A stretch of DNA of 64,000 nucleotides from the NCBI GenBank assembly GCA_036426205.1, contig CM071570.1, positions 70,653,426-70,717,425 on the forward strand. The letters are read 5' to 3'. The notes under the pieces are model-generated. The model did not search any database. It was not told the DNA's origin and saw only the letters and a list, made by a program, of their open reading frames with translations. This document shows positions 58,983 through 64,000 of this stretch, piece after piece. Source of the DNA: Ascaphus truei (taxonomy: Eukaryota; Chordata; Amphibia; Anura; Ascaphidae). The translations under genes and the position numbers were made by a program. The stretch's first letter is position 1. Each line of letters starts with the position of its first letter.

Positions 58983-59026
58983 CACACCTACGCGTTTCGG
59001 ACCTCTACAGTCCTTTATCAAGGTTG
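58983..59026 (-). ncRNA. Hammerhead-like motif HHR-4 (left, minus strand)
   Basis: Minus strand: CCTTGATAA, AGGAC / GTCC helix II, GAAA, ACGCGT, A, GGTGTG. Helix II and the GAAA-ACGCGT half fit a hammerhead, but the first box is TTGATAA instead of CUGANGA. Confidence 0.35.
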
Positions 59027-59070
59027 AATTGATGAAAGGACTGTGAGGAGGTCCGAAAGCGCGTAGGTGT
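59025..59070 (+). ncRNA. Hammerhead-like motif HHR-5 (right, plus strand)
   Basis: TTGATGA (59029-59035), helix II GGAC (59038-59041) / GTCC (59051-59054), GAAA (59055-59058), GCGCGTA, GGTG. C3 of the first box is T, which would be expected to abolish activity. Confidence 0.35.
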
Positions 59071-59538
59071 TTTTGTTACTTTGCTCCTGTATCACTATTA
59101 AAGAGCTTATGTTTGTTTGACGTTATCCCTGTTGTGGTTATTGCTATTTTCTACAGCTGGACTTGGTGCTTCGTTTTTCTCGCCTGTTTCTACAATTCTG
59201 AGTAGTACCGCGATACGGATGCACATTCAACCCGGACACTGGAACCCAACGGGACGTACTGCTTATGGGTGGATGTAAGATTCCCAAGTGAGGTTCTGTT
59301 CCATTTTGCCCTTATTACAATACAATTTGTCATAGGATGTTTCTCTACCGGTCACCTGCTGGTGTCATCGACATTTCCTTATTACCTGGTCTGTGGGATT
59401 GTCATTACCGGGCTACATTCCTAGAGGACACTATATACATATATTCATCAAGGGTTGTTTCCGTGTATTCACTCAATTGCTCAAGTATTGTCTTGAGAGC
59501 ACCACCAACACATTTTTGATAGTTGTCCCAGGCCTTAG

Positions 59539-61494
59539 GCTGTATTATTGAGCTTTAAAATAATCAGCACAACAAAAACAAAACAGCTTCTTTTCACGCA
59601 TACAAAAATAAAACAGCTTCTTTTCAGGACAAATCTACGTAAAGTACAGCACTCACTGTCAATGGCTAAATGATGAAAACAGTTGTATATGCAGAAATAC
59701 ATTATAATAAAACAAGAGCAAAAAAAGGGGGGGTGATTAGGGAGTGATCAACTAAGGAAAAAAATCACCCTGAGGAGCTCATAGCTGGAGGGAAACATGT
59801 GTTGGACGTGTAGATGAGTTTTAAGACTCCTACTTGGAAGTCTTTTACGTCAGTTGTGAACGATTCTTACACGATGACCAACATACAGGTTAACTATTAC
59901 CAAGTGTTATAGATTTATTTATCTTGTGCTGTTTTGGGTACTTACAGTCTGGCACTGTCCCGTTGGTGCCTTCTTGTCGATGTATGTGTTGGTCATTTTA
60001 AGTCTTGTATCATACCTGGGTCATCTGTGTCCACTGTTATAATGGGTATGTCAGTGTTGTTCTGTGAGGTGGTACGATTTTACAACACTCCAATCGACTA
60101 GTAAGGGATTGAGAGTTGTCCCTGTGTCACCTTGATATATATCCGCTACAGAGTTAATGTGTGATGGTTTACCTTATAACCTATTGCTGTTTTTCGTATA
60201 TATCTTGCAACCTTATTGACCGGTGTACTAGTAATTCGTATGGGCATTTTAGGTGCAGCATTTGATCTTTTAGGTCCTCAGGTGGCTTTATAATTACCAC
60301 TATGCTGGATCTGATATGTGTCATATCCCTAGATCATTAGTTTACATGCGGTTATTTCAGCTTGGTTTACTATTAGATGTATAGGTGACAGGCAGTTCGT
60401 CAACCTATTTTACATTTTGTGTTAACCTACATTATATGGTAATATATGTTTTATGTAATTGTCAATAAAGTGTTATATTTTATATGGTAAGTGGTGTGAT
60501 TTAACTGGTGAATTTCTGACTAGAGAGTGCACTGTTTTGTTGTAGGCCTATCCAGTTTTCATAATAAAAACTATAACCAGAAAGTAAATTCAAATGTGTT
60601 GCTTTGCAGAAACTCAGTGTACATGGCATTTTCACAAAGTGAGTTGTGGCGGGCATGGGGGGACCCAAGAAGGGGAGGAAAAAATAGCGTAAAAAAATAT
60701 GGAGCAACGATACAAAAAACCAACACCCGGACGGAACGAGAAAGTATGCTTAGGGGGCAGTTTCGAGGGACTACTCTCTTCATTCTGGCCCATTCCCCTG
60801 CGTCAATTTGCCAAATCTGTCTCCTAGGTTACTTTCACATTTAAGCCTCTTTCCCCTGATCACATGCGTCAAACAGGACCAAAAATCCTGAAAAATAGAT
60901 AGCCCATAATGCCCGTGTAGTTGGCTTAAATACCCATGCCTAATAGCAGATTGGCAGCGACAGATGCCACTTACGTCACATGCCCAGCAGTATTAAGTAC
61001 TCAAGGCCACTGTCTGGCACTAATAGTACAGTACAACCGCGCTGATGATCACAGCCTTGCAAAAACCAGCACAAGGATTCCACAATCACGTCAATCGCTA
61101 AAATAGTGAACTGGGAATTCTAGCATGAAAACCTCAATAACTCTGTCGTTAGGGCTCAGTGACTGAGATTTGTATTCAACAGGCCCTCAAGTTCATCGTT
61201 CTGTTTAGGCCCCAATCTCCGGAAGAAGTTCTTTGCGGCGAGCACACTGCAAAAACGGTCACATCTTGCGGTTAATGACGCCACCAGGAGTCGGAATGTG
61301 GATGTTACCGCGGAGGTGGGGACTCATACCCGGGAACTCCTCCCTCAGACCACAGCGTGAGAGTGAAGCAATGAGGAGTGGCCACACAGTTGTTATAGCG
61401 ATGATGAATGGTGATAGTGAATAGGCTCTACATAGTTATATCTTTACACTTGAGTTGTCTATATATCTCTTTTTCCATCGAGCCCTCTACCATT
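59539..61494. other. Unassigned, with a probable decayed hammerhead-type repeat
   Basis: A direct duplication of ACAAAAACAAAACAGCTTCT/ACAAAAATAAAACAGCTTCT lies at about 59571-59624. At 59768-59806 the string CCTGAGGA, GCTCATAGCTGGAGG, GAAACATGTGTTGG has both boxes of a hammerhead and a partial helix II, but the base before the expected cleavage site is G. The rest has no gene I can name. Confidence 0.4.
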
Positions 61495-61705
61495 GGCGCA
61501 TGAAGCAGGGGAACCTGATAATTCCCGGTGTTGTGTGGCTTCCTGGTGACCTTGGGCAAGTCACATCTATCATCCCTGTGGCACAAAAATATGATTGTAA
61601 ACTCTACAGGGGCAGGACTGTGTTATGCAAAATGTCTCTGTAAAGCGCTACGTCAACTAGGCAGCACCTATAACAGAACAAACACTATCTTGATTATTAT
61701 AGTTA
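61495..61705 (+). mobile_element. tRNA-derived SINE, second copy
   Basis: Same order as 47366-47575: GGTGACCTTGGGCAAGTCAC, GATTGTAAACTCTACAGGGG, TGTAAAGCGCTACGTC, ending near GATTATTATAG. The B-box region is weaker here. Confidence 0.68.
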
Positions 61706-64000
61706 GCAGTGGTATAGAATTTAAAAAATATTAAAGAATCCATTTGCAGCATGTGTCTACGATGATGTCATGAGAAAGTGTGAGAGAAGAGGATGAGGAG
61801 GGGATGGAGAAAGGGGATGAGTAGAATCTGCGTGGATCTGTCCAACATATGTATTATCATACGTGTGGGAGATATCAGGTTTTTTTCTCATTATATAGCC
61901 ACAATTAATAATGTTGGTATCTTTATTAATGGAGAGCTATCAACGCTGAACCTCTCAACTGTCAGTTAAAATTTTTGCTACAGCTAAGCAGTAGTAAATA
62001 TATATTTCTCCCTGAACACTGGATAAGTAGGCTTACAAGCAGGGTGGTTGTAAATGCAACAACAGCTACTTAGTCAAATGATGGTCCTATCAAACCAAAA
62101 GTCCAAAAAAGTTGACAACCATTGCTGAAAATACAAAAACAACAGAATGTTCAAAGTGCAAATGGATCTTCAAGTAGCAAAATAAGAACAATATAAAGAA
62201 GAATATCTAACTTGGATTTCTTCGGACAGCTGGTTAATCATGAGCAACGACACACGGTGGTGTATTATGTTCTCTGAGGATCTTGGCCACTCGACGTATG
62301 CAAACCAAATAAAACATGAGCGCCACCTTGGTTACCCAGGCAACCCGGGAACACCACAGATAAAAGTATATTGTCCTTTTTTTAGCGACATGAAGAATCG
62401 CAGAAGGCAAGTGTCATATGAATAAATATGTGAAGTATCCATCAAAGGTTCAGGGGAAAGGGCACTTATGAAGTGTCTCAACTCATGTCAAGGACAAGTG
62501 AAGCCATATAATAGTGGTTGACAACTTAGTACTCTCGTTCTTGGTGCAATAAAGATGTGCGAAATTATGCATGGAGGCATTATGCTGAAGATTTAAAAAC
62601 AATATACTGTGTATCTCGCTGAGATCCACAGTAAAGAGACGTATTAGATTATCTAAGGAATTGATACACAACTATTAATGCAAATTCAGCCCAAAACTGT
62701 TCAGTTCGTTTGCACAATGTGTCACAAGATGAAAGCACACTAGAAATTGTGTAACATGGCACAGCTAATCATATTGTTCTGATACTGTTATTGAAGGTGA
62801 TATCCTAAGAATGTTGTTCTGTCAAAATGATCACTTGAAGGACACAATAAGGTAAGAGATATCTTCAATGTTTGGGGAGATTTTTTTTTTAAGGCCAATG
62901 ATCGGTTCTGGAATAATTGTGTGGTGTGGGTACAGATCGGATGCGATCGGCTGCAATGATGGGACATAAGAAGGGTGTCCGAGAAAAAAGGTTCTAACAC
63001 ATTGCACCTCATGTGAAATAATCACCATTGCATGATTGCATCGTATAGCTTTATGACTGCGAAAAAGTTGAGCCCGGAGCTAATGAAGGTTCTTATCGAT
63101 TTTGCAATAAAAATACGTGACATTTATTAAAGCTCGACCTTTAAAGAGAAGGTTATTTCCATTTTCTGTAATTGAAAGGAAGCTCACCAATATGACAGCT
63201 CCTTTTGCATACAGAATTAAGATGGTATCACGGGAATGTAAAACCAACTTTTTCCTTTCAGATCACAACCCCACTTGGCTGCCTTATTGCAACGAAAGAT
63301 GGCTTCAAATTTTGTGTATTTCCCAACTACAGCTGATATTTTCTGTTAAAAAGATATGACTTGAATTTATCTCTACAAGGGAAAAAATAGTAATTCTATT
63401 TAACAATGGGTTTAAAATTTTCAGCTTTTTACAAAAGCTCACACCCTGTGGAAAGCATAAATATGAAAAAGGATCTTGCAAAATGTTTGCAATGCCATCA
63501 GCGAATTCATCGAAGCCTAATGCTAATCGAAGTCAGATTGAGTCTGTTCATTAAAAACAACACACTGAAAATTCCGCCAGAAATCTCCTGGAGACTGTTC
63601 CGGTGGGACGCCTTGCAAACAGGGAGCTTCACTGTGATGCGGATCCTTTGACACCGAGTAGGTAGCACCCAACCTACCAATACTGATCACAAAACGTTGA
63701 TAAGTTATCAAACGACTACCAAATAAAAACAATGGAATTCAAAGCGTAAAGCCTTACAAGTTTTTGGGTCATATACTAGAACCTCAAAGACTCCTTATGA
63801 ACCCCCAAAATAACACCAATATTATATAAGCATATGAGTTGTCACAGAGGAGTGCTACTGAGGCATGGCAATTATATATTTAAAACCAGAGACAGAACAT
63901 AAAACACAGACAAAGCTCAGTTTTAGCACCCATCTAGTGAAACTCATACACGGTACAGTGCCTAATATATAGTATAAATATCTATTAAGTAAAATGGTCT
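61706..64000. other. Unassigned, about 2.3 kb
   Basis: No recognisable gene, RNA or repeat. The ORFs are under 85 codons with no domain. Confidence 0.45.

Larger units (their letters stand above)
58867..59523 (+). mobile_element. 657 bp hammerhead-bearing retroelement-like unit with 15 bp target duplication
   Basis: TGTCCCAGGCCTTAG occurs at 58852-58866 and again, perfectly, at 59524-59538, so this segment is a complete insertion. Left part 58871-59021 is the imperfect reverse complement of 59029-59192, so two copies of a hammerhead-like segment face each other, and about 330 bp follow on one side only. Long TSDs and partly inverted end repeats are known for Penelope-like elements. There is no ORF, so it would be a non-autonomous derivative. 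Confidence 0.7.

Noticed and set aside
1..64000. CRISPR array, bacterial operon or phage
   Set aside because: No regularly spaced repeats of the right kind, no Shine-Dalgarno-led gene runs; all coding signals are eukaryotic retroelements.

Overview
This window looks like repeat-rich intergenic DNA from a large vertebrate genome, most likely an amphibian and probably a frog. The basis is the repeat mix: a Gmr1-type Ty3/gypsy element, a Tf1/sushi-type chromovirus, a BEL/Pao remnant, Penelope-like elements with hammerhead-like motifs, Tigger-like MITEs, a CR1-like LINE fragment and tRNA-derived SINEs with an L2-like tail. I found no host protein-coding gene, rRNA or tRNA gene, CRISPR array or bacterial feature. 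Every protein-like signal I recognise belongs to a decayed transposable element.

The dominant feature is a long direct duplication. Positions 1-20146 reappear in the same order and orientation at 24398-46862. The second copy differs mostly by one- or two-base indels, carries a 1.5 kb block of near-homopolymer sequence (34118-35640) and has several C/T-rich corrupted patches. This fits an unpolished long-read contig or alternate haplotype left in the assembly better than a biological segmental duplication. The clean copy should be used for biology.

Clean copy, left to right: a Tigger-like MITE (984-1315); a roughly 10.1 kb fold-back element (1887-11996) with inverted arms of 1.2-1.4 kb that contain GC-rich minisatellites, and a core with three CRE octamers in hairpins; inside it a 5.47 kb Gmr1-type LTR retrotransposon (4404-9870) whose integrase lies upstream of reverse transcriptase; the 3' end of a Penelope-like element with a hammerhead-like motif (12361-13366); a 400 bp MITE (13781-14180); a 0.5 kb fold-back repeat (16028-16525); a second Tigger-like MITE abutting a 2 kb hAT-like element that holds a 960 bp purine tract (16910-19242); and another hammerhead-like repeat (19345-20163).

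Positions 20164-24397 are unassigned. After the second copy come a palindromic hammerhead-like unit (47011-47277), a SINE, an assembly gap (47633-47670), a BEL/Pao element with a CR1-like LINE inside its 3' LTR (48461-51647), the 5' part of a Penelope-like element (about 52500-53577), an antisense chromovirus (53577-57992), an antisense Gmr1 gag/LTR fragment (57992-58553), a small inverted-terminal-repeat element (58554-58866) and a 657 bp hammerhead-bearing insertion flanked by a perfect 15 bp target duplication (58867-59523). The rest is unassigned apart from one more SINE.

None of the retroelements looks able to move by itself. The material most worth following is the family of short inverted-repeat units with hammerhead-like cores, and the large fold-back element with CRE hairpins that hosts the Gmr1-type insertion.
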